Assembly (NCBI GenBank): GCA_900472395.1
Contig: UCHV01000007.1
Location: 124,001-188,000, forward strand
Direction: 5' to 3'
DNA length: 64,000 nucleotides
Source of the DNA: Hyphomicrobiales bacterium
GTDB lineage: Bacteria; Pseudomonadota; Alphaproteobacteria; Rhizobiales; Rhizobiaceae
Position numbers and translations under genes: made by a program. Below the pieces are notes generated by a model. It did no database searches. It saw nothing but the letters and a program-made list of their open reading frames with translations, and was not told where the DNA came from. Of this stretch, positions 1 to 8,008 are shown piece after piece (position 1 is the first letter of the stretch; each line of letters opens with the position of its first letter).

Positions 1-136
1 CGCTGCGCCGGACGGGGGTCGGGGTCGGCAGGCGGATGAAGAAGCCGGGGGACGCAAAAGCGCCCCAGGACGATCGCGAAAGGCAACAACGCCTTAGACG
101 CAACAAGGCCTAAACCTTTAAACAGGAGCTGATAGC
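1..136. other. Window edge, possible tail of an upstream gene plus hcp leader
   Basis: Two forward frames are open from the first bases: one ends at TAG 95-97, the other at TAA 111-113. Both encode short Arg/Lys/Gly-rich tails, so either could be the 3' end of the gene before hcp. In related agrobacteria that gene is the T6SS ATPase clpV/tssH (from memory). I cannot decide which frame is real. The stretch 124-128 (AGGAG) is the ribosome binding site of hcp. Confidence 0.3.
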
Positions 137-613
137 ATGCCGATTTATCTTCAGATCGACGGTATTCAGGGTGACGCTACTCACGAGCAGCACCGCAAGT
201 GGATGGATATCGAAGCCATTCACTGGAACGTGTCTCGTAACCTGAACACTGCTGCCGGTTCGGCAGCAAACCGCGAAGCTTCCGAGCCGACCATTTCGGA
301 AGTCATCCTCACCAAGGTGAGCGATTCTTCGTCGACCAAGCTGTTCCAGGAAGCGTGCTCGGGCCGTAACGGCAAGCGCGCCACCATCCATCTGGTAACG
401 ACCGGCAACCCGGGCGAAACCTATATCGAATACCTGCTGACCAACACTCTGATCGCCAGCTATTCGATCGACTCGAACGGTGACCGTCCGGTCGAAACCA
501 TCAAGCTGAACTTCACCAAGCTTGAAGTGAAGTACACGCCGTTCGACGAACAGCAGAACCCGCAGTCGCCGATGATCGCTTCTTACGATCTCGCGACCAC
601 CAAGGCTGCCTAA
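137..613 (+). CDS. hcp: T6SS inner-tube protein Hcp (TssD)
   Basis: This 158-residue protein is full length for Hcp, the protein that forms stacked hexameric rings in the type VI secretion tube and is itself secreted. It starts MPIYLQIDGI and carries the family's dense beta-barrel pattern, including TGNPGETYIEY and ETIKLNFTKLEVKYTPFD near the C terminus, ending in TTKAA as I recall for agrobacterial Hcp. AGGAG lies 8 nt before the ATG. The next gene begins 89 bp downstream, after a strong intercistronic hairpin, so hcp mRNA may be more abundant than its partner. Family identity is firm. No other T6SS gene is visible, because the window begins here. Confidence 0.95.
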   Translation: MPIYLQIDGIQGDATHEQHRKWMDIEAIHWNVSRNLNTAAGSAANREASEPTISEVILTKVSDSSSTKLFQEACSGRNGKRATIHLVTTGNPGETYIEYLLTNTLIASYSIDSNGDRPVETIKLNFTKLEVKYTPFDEQQNPQSPMIASYDLATTKAA

Positions 614-630
614 GCCTTTTCGATGTGGTC

Positions 631-657
631 GGCGTCGGCGGTTTTTCCGCCGGCGCC
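631..657 (+). terminator. Intercistronic hairpin after hcp
   Basis: GGCGTCGGCGG (631-641) and CCGCCGGCGCC (647-657) form an 11-bp RNA stem (one G-U pair) closed by a five-U loop. It lies 18 bp after the hcp stop and 46 bp before the next start. No long U tract follows, so it may be a partial terminator or a 3' stabiliser that raises hcp expression over the downstream gene. Confidence 0.5.
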
Positions 658-702
658 TGCTTATCTCCGGTCCCGGTCTTCAGGCTTTGAAGGAAGCTTC
701 CC

Positions 703-1296
703 ATGAGCACTTCGGATATCGATAAGGTAGCATTGACGGACTATCATCTGATCATCGAGGAAGTCTCCGACGAGAGCGTTTTCGGGATGATCTCTCCGAC
801 CCAGAAGATCAAGGGCATCAAGGTGGTCACCACCAACCATCTTCAGGTCGTTCGCCGTGTCTACACGATGACGATTGGCGAAGATGTTTATTTCAAGGGT
901 CAGAAAATCCAGGGCATGCCCGGCGCACGGGAATTGCTGTCGGAATTTCTGGAGCCCGGCAAGCAGATTACCACTCGGCCGAACGGCAAGGTTGGCATTC
1001 TCAACCGTTATGTCGGCAAGAAGAATATCTTCAGCGGCAGCGTGGTGCAGAAATACAGCGGGTCGGTGACCATACCTTTCCTGCGCCAGTATGGCGAAGA
1101 TCCCGCACCGACACGCCTGCTGCATGGCAATCCGGCGGTGACTTTCCTGCAGAAGGGTGAGGAAAACCCGATGGCGGCGGCCTATTTCAACAGCCGCACC
1201 AACAAGCTCGAGCTTCTGCACTATTTCGAGCGCCACAAGTTGCTTGATGATTTCAAGGCCCGTTTTGCCGATGCAAGCCTGGCGGCGACCGGCTGA
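703..1296 (+). CDS. Unknown protein, second gene of the hcp operon
   Basis: I do not recognise this 197-residue protein. It has no signal peptide and no membrane segment, and its mixed alpha/beta composition suggests a soluble cytoplasmic protein. AAGGAAG lies 6 nt before the ATG, inside the 10-bp palindrome GGAAGCTTCC. Position directly after hcp and before a terminator suggests co-transcription, so it could be a T6SS accessory protein, an adaptor or an Hcp-dependent cargo. That is inference from location only. In A. tumefaciens C58, as I recall, the gene after hcp belongs to an amidase effector/immunity pair. This protein shows no amidase motif and is clearly not a VgrG. Confidence 0.6.
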   Translation: MSTSDIDKVALTDYHLIIEEVSDESVFGMISPTQKIKGIKVVTTNHLQVVRRVYTMTIGEDVYFKGQKIQGMPGARELLSEFLEPGKQITTRPNGKVGILNRYVGKKNIFSGSVVQKYSGSVTIPFLRQYGEDPAPTRLLHGNPAVTFLQKGEENPMAAAYFNSRTNKLELLHYFERHKLLDDFKARFADASLAATG

Positions 1297-1325
1297 ACGC
1301 ATTCGCATTTGAATGATACGATGAC

Positions 1326-1357
1326 AAAGGCGCATTTCGATTTCGAGATGCGCTTTT
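1326..1357 (+). terminator. Rho-independent terminator of the hcp operon
   Basis: The stem GCGCAT (1330-1335) / ATGCGC (1348-1353) is flanked by AAA on the left and followed by TTTT (1354-1357). It lies 33 bp after the stop codon at 1296 and closes the hcp transcription unit. Confidence 0.6.
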
Positions 1358-1513
1358 CACTGGTTCGTGCCGCTTGGCAGCGTTGAGAAATATCTCGCGT
1401 TTCCCGACCTTGTGCAGCGTGTTTATTTTCTGCATCAGGTGCAATTGAGAACATCCGAACTCCTTTCCGAACGGATTTTGCGATCTATTTGACGGCAAAA
1501 CAGGAGAACTGAG

Positions 1514-2170
1514 ATGAGCCTACGTATCAACGATATCGCACCGGATTTTCAGGCCGATACCAGTCAGGGGCCGATCTCCTTTCATGAGTGGATCGGCGAG
1601 AATTGGGCCGTGCTCTTTTCGCACCCGAAAAATTTCACGCCGGTCTGCACCACCGAACTCGGCACGATGGCAGGCCTTGAAGGCGAATTCCAGAAACGTG
1701 GCGTCAAGATCATCGGCATTTCCGTCGATCCGGTCGAAAGTCATGCCAAGTGGAAGGGCGATATTCGCACCGCCACCGGTTATGATGTCGAATACCCGCT
1801 GATCGGCGACAAGGATTTGAAGGTCGCCAAGCTCTACGACATGCTGCCGGCCGGCGTCGGCGAAAGCTCGGAAGGTCGCACACCGGCGGACAATGCCACC
1901 GTGCGCTCAGTCTTCGTCATCGGCCCCGACAAGAAGATCAAGCTGATCCTCACCTATCCGATGACGACAGGCCGCAATTTCGATGAAATTTTGCGTGCTA
2001 TCGACAGCATCCAGCTGACTGCAAAACATCAGGTGGCGACACCGGCGAACTGGAAACAGGGGGATGATGTCATCATCACCGCCGCGGTTTCCAACGAAGA
2101 CGCCATCCAGCGCTTTGGCTCGTTCGATACGGTTCTGCCCTATCTGCGCAAGACCAAGCAGCCGGTTTGA
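1514..2170 (+). CDS. 1-Cys peroxiredoxin (Prx6 family)
   Basis: This 218-residue thiol peroxidase should reduce H2O2 and organic hydroperoxides in the cytoplasm. The active-site loop HPKNFTPVCTTE carries the peroxidatic Cys45. No other cysteine exists in the protein, so it is a true 1-Cys enzyme needing an external thiol or lipoyl-type reductant. Length and the C-terminal extension (from about residue 160) fit Prx6 rather than AhpC. The start has AGGAGAACTG just upstream (CAGGAG about 6 nt before the ATG). It stands alone, with a terminator 5' of it and a palindromic repeat 3'. It could protect the cell during envelope or T6SS stress, but nothing in the sequence ties it to hcp. Confidence 0.93.
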   Translation: MSLRINDIAPDFQADTSQGPISFHEWIGENWAVLFSHPKNFTPVCTTELGTMAGLEGEFQKRGVKIIGISVDPVESHAKWKGDIRTATGYDVEYPLIGDKDLKVAKLYDMLPAGVGESSEGRTPADNATVRSVFVIGPDKKIKLILTYPMTTGRNFDEILRAIDSIQLTAKHQVATPANWKQGDDVIITAAVSNEDAIQRFGSFDTVLPYLRKTKQPV

Positions 2171-2182
2171 TTAAGACCTTTT

Positions 2183-2271
2183 GGTCATCCTCGGGCTTGT
2201 CCCGAGGATCTAATCACGCCGATGACATGAACCGGCAGTAGATTCTCGGCTCAAGGCCGGAGATGACGGAC
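2183..2271. repeat. Rhizobial palindromic intergenic repeat
   Basis: A perfect 9-bp stem, ATCCTCGGG (2187-2195) / CCCGAGGAT (2201-2209), with loop CTTGT, is followed by a weaker related palindrome at 2243-2263. The motif (TCATCCTCGGGCTTG.CCCGAGGATC) is of the kind I recall scattered between genes in rhizobia. It lies between convergent genes and may also act as a terminator. Confidence 0.6.
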
Positions 2272-2340
2272 GACAGGTTTGCGGCCTTTGCCATCTGTCG
2301 GCGTCAGTAGCATGACAGAGCTTTCTCTATCGTTGTACCC

Positions 2341-3390
2341 TCAAGGAACGTGCCGCAGCCATTCCTCGGTCGAAAACTTTTCCGCGGCGAGCTTTTCCGC
2401 TGCTGCGTATTCGTCATCCGTAATGCTGCCCGCTGTGCCGCCGTTCAGCGAAACGAATGTTTCCTTCATCCGGCGAATGATTTCCTCGCGCGGTAGGCCC
2501 GTCTGGCTGCGCAGCGGATCGACACGCTTGACGGCGCTGGTAGTGCCCTTGTCCGACAGCTTTTCACGGCCGATGCGCAGCACCTGCACCATCTTTTCAG
2601 CATCCATGTCATAGGACATGGTGACATGGTGGAGCACCGCGCCGGATGAAAACCGTTTCTGTGCAGCGCCACCGATCTTGCCCTTGGAACTCGAAATATC
2701 GTTGAGCGGCTTGTAAAAGGCATCGATGCCGAGTTCGTTCAGCGCCTTCAAAACCCAATCGTCGAGAAAGGCGTATGAGTCCGCAAAACTCATGTCGCGA
2801 ACCAGCTCAGTCGGTGCATAGAGCGAATAGGTGACGGCGCTGCCCGGTTCGACGAACATCGCCCCACCGCCGGTGACGCGCCGCACGGTCTCGACGCCGA
2901 ACTTGTTGGCGGCTTCCAGATCCACCTCGTTGCGCAGCGATTGAAATCCGCCGATGATGATGGCGGGACGTTCCCATTCCCAGAAGCGCAGGCAGGGGCC
3001 GCGACGACCAGCGGCCACTTCGCGTGCCAACACTTCGTCCAGCGCCAGATGAATGGCCGGGCGCTGCGGCGGCGCTTCGATGATCTGCCACTCGTAGTCG
3101 CGCCATGTGCCGGTCACGCCGAGAGCGCGGCGCACGGCAATCGCCACTGCTTCCGGGCTGAAACCGATCATTTCCGCACCGGGGCGAAGCTTCGAACGGA
3201 TCGCGAGCGTGATGTCTTCTACCTTGACGGTGATCGGCAAGCCTTCCAGCGCGCCGGAGATATCGGCCAGCGCTTCCGCCGGCTCCAGAAAGAAATCGCC
3301 GGAAACCTGCACGTTGGAAAGACGGTCGTCCACCGTGTCGAAATCGACGACGACAAGCTTGCCGCCCTGGACCTTGTATTCACCGTGCAT
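2341..3390 (-). CDS. Lipoate-protein ligase A family protein with N-terminal accessory domain
   Basis: This protein of about 349 residues belongs to the BPL/LplA/LipB fold, which attaches lipoate (or a related acid) to lysines of carrier domains. The first ~90 residues resemble the accessory domain normally found at the LplA C terminus or as separate LplB (MHGEYKVQGGKLVVVDFD). The catalytic domain follows, with RRVTGGGAMF and the lysine motif KGKIGGAAQKR. The accessory domain is thus swapped to the front. I chose ATG 3390, not the in-frame TTG at 3408, because AGGAAG lies 6 nt before it. It sits 26 bp after an orphan MetQ-like binding protein and is probably co-transcribed with it. It could use octanoate or another acid instead of lipoate. 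Confidence 0.85.
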   Translation of the reverse strand: MHGEYKVQGGKLVVVDFDTVDDRLSNVQVSGDFFLEPAEALADISGALEGLPITVKVEDITLAIRSKLRPGAEMIGFSPEAVAIAVRRALGVTGTWRDYEWQIIEAPPQRPAIHLALDEVLAREVAAGRRGPCLRFWEWERPAIIIGGFQSLRNEVDLEAANKFGVETVRRVTGGGAMFVEPGSAVTYSLYAPTELVRDMSFADSYAFLDDWVLKALNELGIDAFYKPLNDISSSKGKIGGAAQKRFSSGAVLHHVTMSYDMDAEKMVQVLRIGREKLSDKGTTSAVKRVDPLRSQTGLPREEIIRRMKETFVSLNGGTAGSITDDEYAAAEKLAAEKFSTEEWLRHVP

Positions 3391-3416
3391 GGCGTTCTTC
3401 CTGTTCAAATATTTTC

Positions 3417-4253
3417 TTACGGGAATGAAACCATCGACCCGTAAAGCGACCGCAGCTTGTCCTTGACGGCCGCAGAGTTGCGATAGATCTCCACAAAACG
3501 TCGCAGCCTTTTGTCCTCACGCATATCCGGCCGCGTCACGAACTGAAAGGCATAGATCGGGTCATTTTCGAAGATCAGCCCGGAAGAGGCATCAAGACCG
3601 GCGAGCTTGGCAAAGGTCGGGTAGGTCGCCGCCGCATCCACGTCATCCAGCGCACGGGCGATTTGCGGGCCGTCGAGCAGGGTGATTTTCAGCGGTTTGA
3701 TCCATTTCACCACGTCTTCCAGCGTCGCATTGGTGCCGACGCCGGGTTTCAGCTCCAGAAATTTTGCCTGCTGCAGAAGAAGCAGCGAACGGGCCGTGTT
3801 GACGGCATCGCCGGAAAAAACGATCTCGGCATTGTCCGGCAGTTCGGCCAGCGTCTTCACCTTCTTGGAATAGAGACCGAAAGGCGTGCTGAAGGCGGGA
3901 GCGATGGCGACAAGATCATTGCCTGTATTGGCATTGGTGAATTGCAGATAAGGCACGTGCTGAAACAGGTTGGCATCGACTTCACGGTCGGCCACGGCGC
4001 GGTTCGGCGTGTTCCAGTCGTTGAACTCGATCAGCTCGACCTTCAGCCCCTCGGCGTCTGCTTCCTCTGCTGCAATTTCCGCTGCCTGGTTGGAAATGCT
4101 GGTGGCGAGCGCGATACGCAGCGGTTTTGTCTCCTGCGCGGTCGCTGCGGGCGCGATGACGGTTACTGCGAGCACCGCCAGCAGACTTGCAAAAATTGCG
4201 CCGAAACGGGCAAGTGCTGCCGATTGAAAAGAGGTCTTCGATGTCATTGCCAT
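3417..4253 (-). CDS. MetQ/NlpA-family periplasmic substrate-binding protein (orphan)
   Basis: The ~278-residue protein has a Sec signal peptide ending near APAATAQE and then the NlpA/MetQ fold (RIALATSIS, NLFQHVPYL, GLYSKKVKTLAELP). MetQ proteins are normally lipoproteins, but there is no lipobox cysteine here, so it should be a free periplasmic protein. ATG 4253 follows GGGAG with a 5-nt gap. No MetN or MetI gene is adjacent: upstream is a dipeptide-type importer and downstream the lipoate-ligase-like gene, 26 bp away. Substrate is unknown. Methionine is the family default, and a lipoate-related ligand is a guess from the neighbour. Confidence 0.85.
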   Translation of the reverse strand: MAMTSKTSFQSAALARFGAIFASLLAVLAVTVIAPAATAQETKPLRIALATSISNQAAEIAAEEADAEGLKVELIEFNDWNTPNRAVADREVDANLFQHVPYLQFTNANTGNDLVAIAPAFSTPFGLYSKKVKTLAELPDNAEIVFSGDAVNTARSLLLLQQAKFLELKPGVGTNATLEDVVKWIKPLKITLLDGPQIARALDDVDAAATYPTFAKLAGLDASSGLIFENDPIYAFQFVTRPDMREDKRLRRFVEIYRNSAAVKDKLRSLYGSMVSFP

Positions 4254-4381
4254 TCTCGCTCCCGTAACGACAGGAAACGGGTTTGCCAAGGCCCGTTTCA
4301 CGTTCGCGAGTGGCTTTCTACGAGACAGAACAAAAGTCAACCTGATTTATCAAGTTTGGCTTTTGCCATGGTGTGGCGTGT

Positions 4382-5290
4382 TCAGGCTTTTGCCGTCAAT
4401 CGTGCGAAATGGCTGGGCGAGACTTCGATCAGGTCGCCATCCGTGCGGGCGGAAAGGTCACGCACGGCATCCACATGGTCCGGTCGCATGTCGCTGCTGC
4501 CATCTTCGAAACGCAGGTCCGGGTTCGGCACGGCTGACAGCAGAAGCCGCGTATAGGGATGCTGCGGATTGTCGATCACCTCTGATGTCGCGCCCCATTC
4601 GACGATCTGCCCGGCATACATCACGGCGATATCCTCGGCCACGAAACGCGCCGTAGCGATATCGTGGGTGATATACAGCATGGCGAGGTTCATCTCGCGC
4701 TTCATGTCGTTGAGCAGGTTCAAAACACCCAGCCGCACCGAAACGTCGAGCATCGAGGTTGGCTCATCGGCGACGATCACCTCCGGTTTCACCGCCAGCG
4801 CACGGGCGATATTGACACGCTGGCGCTGGCCGCCCGAAAGTTCGTGCGGGTATTTGGGGGCAATGATGTCGGGGTCGAGTTTCACCTGTTCCAGCAACTC
4901 ACGAATTGTGGCGGCGATTTCGGTTTTGCTGATCTCGGGCCGGTGCAATTGCAGCGGCCGTTTCAGGTGATAGGCAATCGTCTGTGCCGGATTGAGTGAG
5001 GCGAACGGATCCTGAAAGATCATCTGCACCGAGCGCCGATAGGCCGCAATGTCTTTTGCCGCCGCATCCTGCATCGGCTGGCCCTTGAAGAGAACCCGGC
5101 CGATATTGGGCAGATATTCCAACATCGCCATCCGCGCGCATGTCGTCTTGCCGCTGCCGGATTCGCCCACCAGCGCCAGTGCGCGGCCGGCTTTCAGCGC
5201 AATCGAGATGTTGCGGGCGGCATAAACGGTCGCGGCTCCGTAGCCGAAGGTCTTGGTGGCATCGTCCAGCGCCAGAATAGTCTCGCTCAT
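4382..5290 (-). CDS. Oligopeptide/oligosaccharide ABC importer ATPase (DppF/OppF type)
   Basis: This 302-residue ATPase is the second of two in the importer. Walker A GESGSGKTT is near residue 43, the signature LSGGQRQRVNIARAL is in the middle, and Walker B VIVADEPTSMLDVS follows. The C-terminal region has the OppF-type extension of about 40 residues. The start ATG overlaps the stop of the partner ATPase (ATGA at 5287-5290), so the two are translationally coupled. It is the last gene of the GNAT-nagZ-SBP-permease-permease-ATPase-ATPase operon. Substrate assignment comes from the binding protein and the hexosaminidase, not from this gene. Confidence 0.93.
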   Translation of the reverse strand: MSETILALDDATKTFGYGAATVYAARNISIALKAGRALALVGESGSGKTTCARMAMLEYLPNIGRVLFKGQPMQDAAAKDIAAYRRSVQMIFQDPFASLNPAQTIAYHLKRPLQLHRPEISKTEIAATIRELLEQVKLDPDIIAPKYPHELSGGQRQRVNIARALAVKPEVIVADEPTSMLDVSVRLGVLNLLNDMKREMNLAMLYITHDIATARFVAEDIAVMYAGQIVEWGATSEVIDNPQHPYTRLLLSAVPNPDLRFEDGSSDMRPDHVDAVRDLSARTDGDLIEVSPSHFARLTAKA

Positions 5291-6090
5291 GCCAAAACGC
5301 CTCCATGCAGCGACGGGAAGGATGCCCAGAGCTTTTTCGTATAGTCGTGCTGTGGCGTGTGGTAGATCGCCTGTGCCGCGTTCTGTTCGACAAGCTTGCC
5401 GCCCAGCATGATGCCGATGCGGTCGCAGAACTGCACCATCAGCCCGAGATCGTGGGTGATGAACAGCACGGAGAAGCCGAGTTTTCGGCGCAGTTCGTTG
5501 ATGCGTTGAAGGATTTCCCGCTGTACCACGACATCGAGCGCCGTCGTCGGTTCGTCCATCACGACCAGCTTTGGCCCAAGCGCCAAACAGATGGCGATGA
5601 CGATACGCTGGCGCATGCCACCGGAAAACTGGTGCGGATAATCGCGCATGCGGTCGGGGTTGATATCGACCAGTCGTAGCATTTCCGCCGTCCGCTCGCG
5701 GGCCTGCGCCTTCGTCAAACCGAGATGGGTTTTCAATACGTCGTAAAACTGCGCTTCGACGCGCAGAACCGGATTGAGCGAGTTCATGGCGCTCTGAAAC
5801 ACCATCGCCACCTCGCGCCAGCGAAACGCGGCCAGCTCCTTCTGATCGAGGTCGAGCACCTCGCGACCATCCAGCAGGATTTCGCTTCCCGTGCGGATCA
5901 GCGCCGGTGGTCTATGCAGGCGGCTGATGGCAAAGGCGATCGTGCTTTTGCCACAGCCGGATTCACCGGCAAGGCCGAACACTTCGCCGGGCGCAACATC
6001 GAAACTGACATTGTCGACGGCGCGAAAATCGGTTTCGTCGCCGATGTAATCAATGGTGAGGTTTTTGACGGAAAGCAGTGGCTCACTCAC
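5287..6090 (-). CDS. Oligopeptide/oligosaccharide ABC importer ATPase (DppD/OppD type)
   Basis: This 267-residue ATPase has Walker A GESGCGKST, signature FSGGMRQRIVIAICL and Walker B LVVMDEPTTALDVV. I place the start at GTG 6090, with GGAGGG upstream and a GTGA overlap with the stop of the DppC-like permease. The frame stays open upstream, but that extension (to 6249) lies inside the permease gene and looks nothing like an ATPase N terminus. It pairs with the DppF-like subunit, which overlaps its 3' end. Confidence 0.92.
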   Translation of the reverse strand: MSEPLLSVKNLTIDYIGDETDFRAVDNVSFDVAPGEVFGLAGESGCGKSTIAFAISRLHRPPALIRTGSEILLDGREVLDLDQKELAAFRWREVAMVFQSAMNSLNPVLRVEAQFYDVLKTHLGLTKAQARERTAEMLRLVDINPDRMRDYPHQFSGGMRQRIVIAICLALGPKLVVMDEPTTALDVVVQREILQRINELRRKLGFSVLFITHDLGLMVQFCDRIGIMLGGKLVEQNAAQAIYHTPQHDYTKKLWASFPSLHGGVLA

Positions 6091-6965
6091 AGGCGGCCCT
6101 CCCCATTGCGCACGAGAAGCGACCAGCGGCCGAGCCTGTTGCCGGTGCGTAGGCGTGGATTGGCGATTTCGTCGACGGCAAAATTCAACAGCGACATGCC
6201 GATGCCGAGAAACGCGAGGGCGAAACATGGCGTGAGAATTTCCCACCATGCGCCGACCGAAAGCGCCGAAGCTTTCTGCGCGGCAAACAGCATGTTGCCC
6301 CAGGAAATCGCGCGCGGATCGCCAAGACCGAGAAACTCCAGCGTTGCCTGCGTGATGATCGCAAAAATCACGCTGCCGATAAAATTGATGCCGACGATGG
6401 AGATGACATTCGGAAAGATTTCAAACGCCATGATGCGCCATTGCCGCTCGCCCATCATCTCGGCGGATTTGACAAAATCCTTCTGCTTGACCGACAGCGT
6501 TTCCGCCCGCGTCACCCGCGCCCCCCATGCCCATGAGGTGGCGCCGAGGATCAGCGCGATCACCACCGGGCTTGCCTGACCGATAAATGCGGCGAGAACC
6601 AGCAGAAGCGGCAGGTTCGGCACGACCAGCACCATGTTGGTGAAGAAGCTGATCACTTCATCGGTCTTGCCACCACGATAACCCGCGACGATGCCGAGCA
6701 CGGTGCCGACCAGCGTGATCAACAGGCCCGCACCAAAACCGACCATCAGAGAGGTACGCGCGCCATAAAGCACACGCGCAAACACGTCCTGACCGATACG
6801 GGTGGTGCCAAGGATATGATCCATGGACGGCGCCTGATGCGGGCGGCCGGTGCGGGTGGCGGGATTGTATTCGGTGAGCAGCGGTGCGGCGATCGCCAGA
6901 ATGGCGATGGTGGCGATGATCGCCAGTCCCACAAGCGCCTTGCGGTTTCGAAGCAAAGTCTTCAT
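6087..6965 (-). CDS. ABC importer permease (DppC/OppC type)
   Basis: The 292-residue inner-membrane permease has an N-terminal helix (LVGLAIIATIAILAIAAPLL), the DppC-typical HILGTTRIGQDVFARVLYGAR loop, and then five further hydrophobic segments. The EAA loop around residues 180-200 contacts the ATPases. It starts 1 bp after the stop of the DppB-like permease and overlaps the next ATPase by GTGA. It ends in a basic cytoplasmic tail. Confidence 0.92.
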   Translation of the reverse strand: MKTLLRNRKALVGLAIIATIAILAIAAPLLTEYNPATRTGRPHQAPSMDHILGTTRIGQDVFARVLYGARTSLMVGFGAGLLITLVGTVLGIVAGYRGGKTDEVISFFTNMVLVVPNLPLLLVLAAFIGQASPVVIALILGATSWAWGARVTRAETLSVKQKDFVKSAEMMGERQWRIMAFEIFPNVISIVGINFIGSVIFAIITQATLEFLGLGDPRAISWGNMLFAAQKASALSVGAWWEILTPCFALAFLGIGMSLLNFAVDEIANPRLRTGNRLGRWSLLVRNGEGRL

Positions 6966-6966
6966 C

Positions 6967-7944
6967 TCATGCCGCCTTCAGCCGCGGATCGAGCAGGACG
7001 TAACTGACATCGACGATAAAATTGGCGACCAGCATGGTGGCGGTCATGATCAGCAACTGCCCCTGAATGACCGGGTAATCGCGCGCCAGAATGGCCTGGT
7101 ACAGAACATTTCCGAGGCCGGGATAATTGAACACTACTTCCGTCACCAGCGAACCGCCGAGAATGGTGCCGATGGCGATGGCGAGGCTCGAAACGGTTGG
7201 CAGAAGCGCATTTCGGGCCGCATACCAGAGCATAACGCGGCGGTCGGACAGCCCCTTGGCGCGCGCCATGACGATATAGTCTTCGCCCAGCAGGTTGATC
7301 ATGTTGTTGCGCATGGTGACGGTAAAACCGCCGATCAGCACGGTACACAGCGTCACCATCGGCAGAACGCCGTGATAGGCGACGCTTGCAATATATTGCA
7401 GCGAAAATGCCGGATCGAGTGATGGGTCGGCGGCATAACCGTTGGGGAACCAGTCGAGCGTAAAACCGAAAACGAAGAGCACGATCAGTGACGTGACCAC
7501 CGCCGGCACCGATGTCGCGAAAATCGATGTCACCGACACGATGACATCGAACCGGCTACCGCGTTTCCACGCCGCCATCACGCCGAGCCATGTGCCAAGT
7601 ACGAAACTGATCACCGTCGCTGTGCCCATCAGCACCAGCGTCCAGATCAGCGCATGGCCGAGAACCGAGGTGACGGGCAGCGGGAAATATTTGATCGAAC
7701 GGCCAAGATCACCGGTAAAGATGCTGCCGAGATAGGTGAGATACTGCTGCCACAGCGGCCCATCGACGAAACCGAAGGTCAGTTTCAGCGCTTCTAGGCT
7801 TTCCGGCGGCAGTTCGGCGCCGGCGCTGGAAAACATCAGCTGGATCGGATCACCGGGCATCAGCCGTGGCAGAAAGAAATTGATGGTCGCCGCCGCCAGA
7901 AAGGCTGCGAGATAAAACGCCAGGCGGCGAAACAGAAAGGCCAT
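6967..7944 (-). CDS. ABC importer permease (DppB/OppB type)
   Basis: The 325-residue permease begins MAFLFRRLAFYLAAF, has the family's first helix and LPRLMPGDP loop, and has an EAA-like stretch (ARAKGLSDRRVMLWYAARNALLP) before the last helices. ATG 7944 is preferred over the upstream in-frame start at 7983 because GAGGGAG lies about 8 nt before it. It follows the binding-protein gene by 64 bp and is followed immediately by the DppC-like gene. Confidence 0.92.
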   Translation of the reverse strand: MAFLFRRLAFYLAAFLAAATINFFLPRLMPGDPIQLMFSSAGAELPPESLEALKLTFGFVDGPLWQQYLTYLGSIFTGDLGRSIKYFPLPVTSVLGHALIWTLVLMGTATVISFVLGTWLGVMAAWKRGSRFDVIVSVTSIFATSVPAVVTSLIVLFVFGFTLDWFPNGYAADPSLDPAFSLQYIASVAYHGVLPMVTLCTVLIGGFTVTMRNNMINLLGEDYIVMARAKGLSDRRVMLWYAARNALLPTVSSLAIAIGTILGGSLVTEVVFNYPGLGNVLYQAILARDYPVIQGQLLIMTATMLVANFIVDVSYVLLDPRLKAA

Positions 7945-8008
7945 GACCGGCTCCCTCAAGCCGGCAGCAGCATTTTTTCGCAATGCCGCTGCCGTCGGAT
8001 TGATGACC

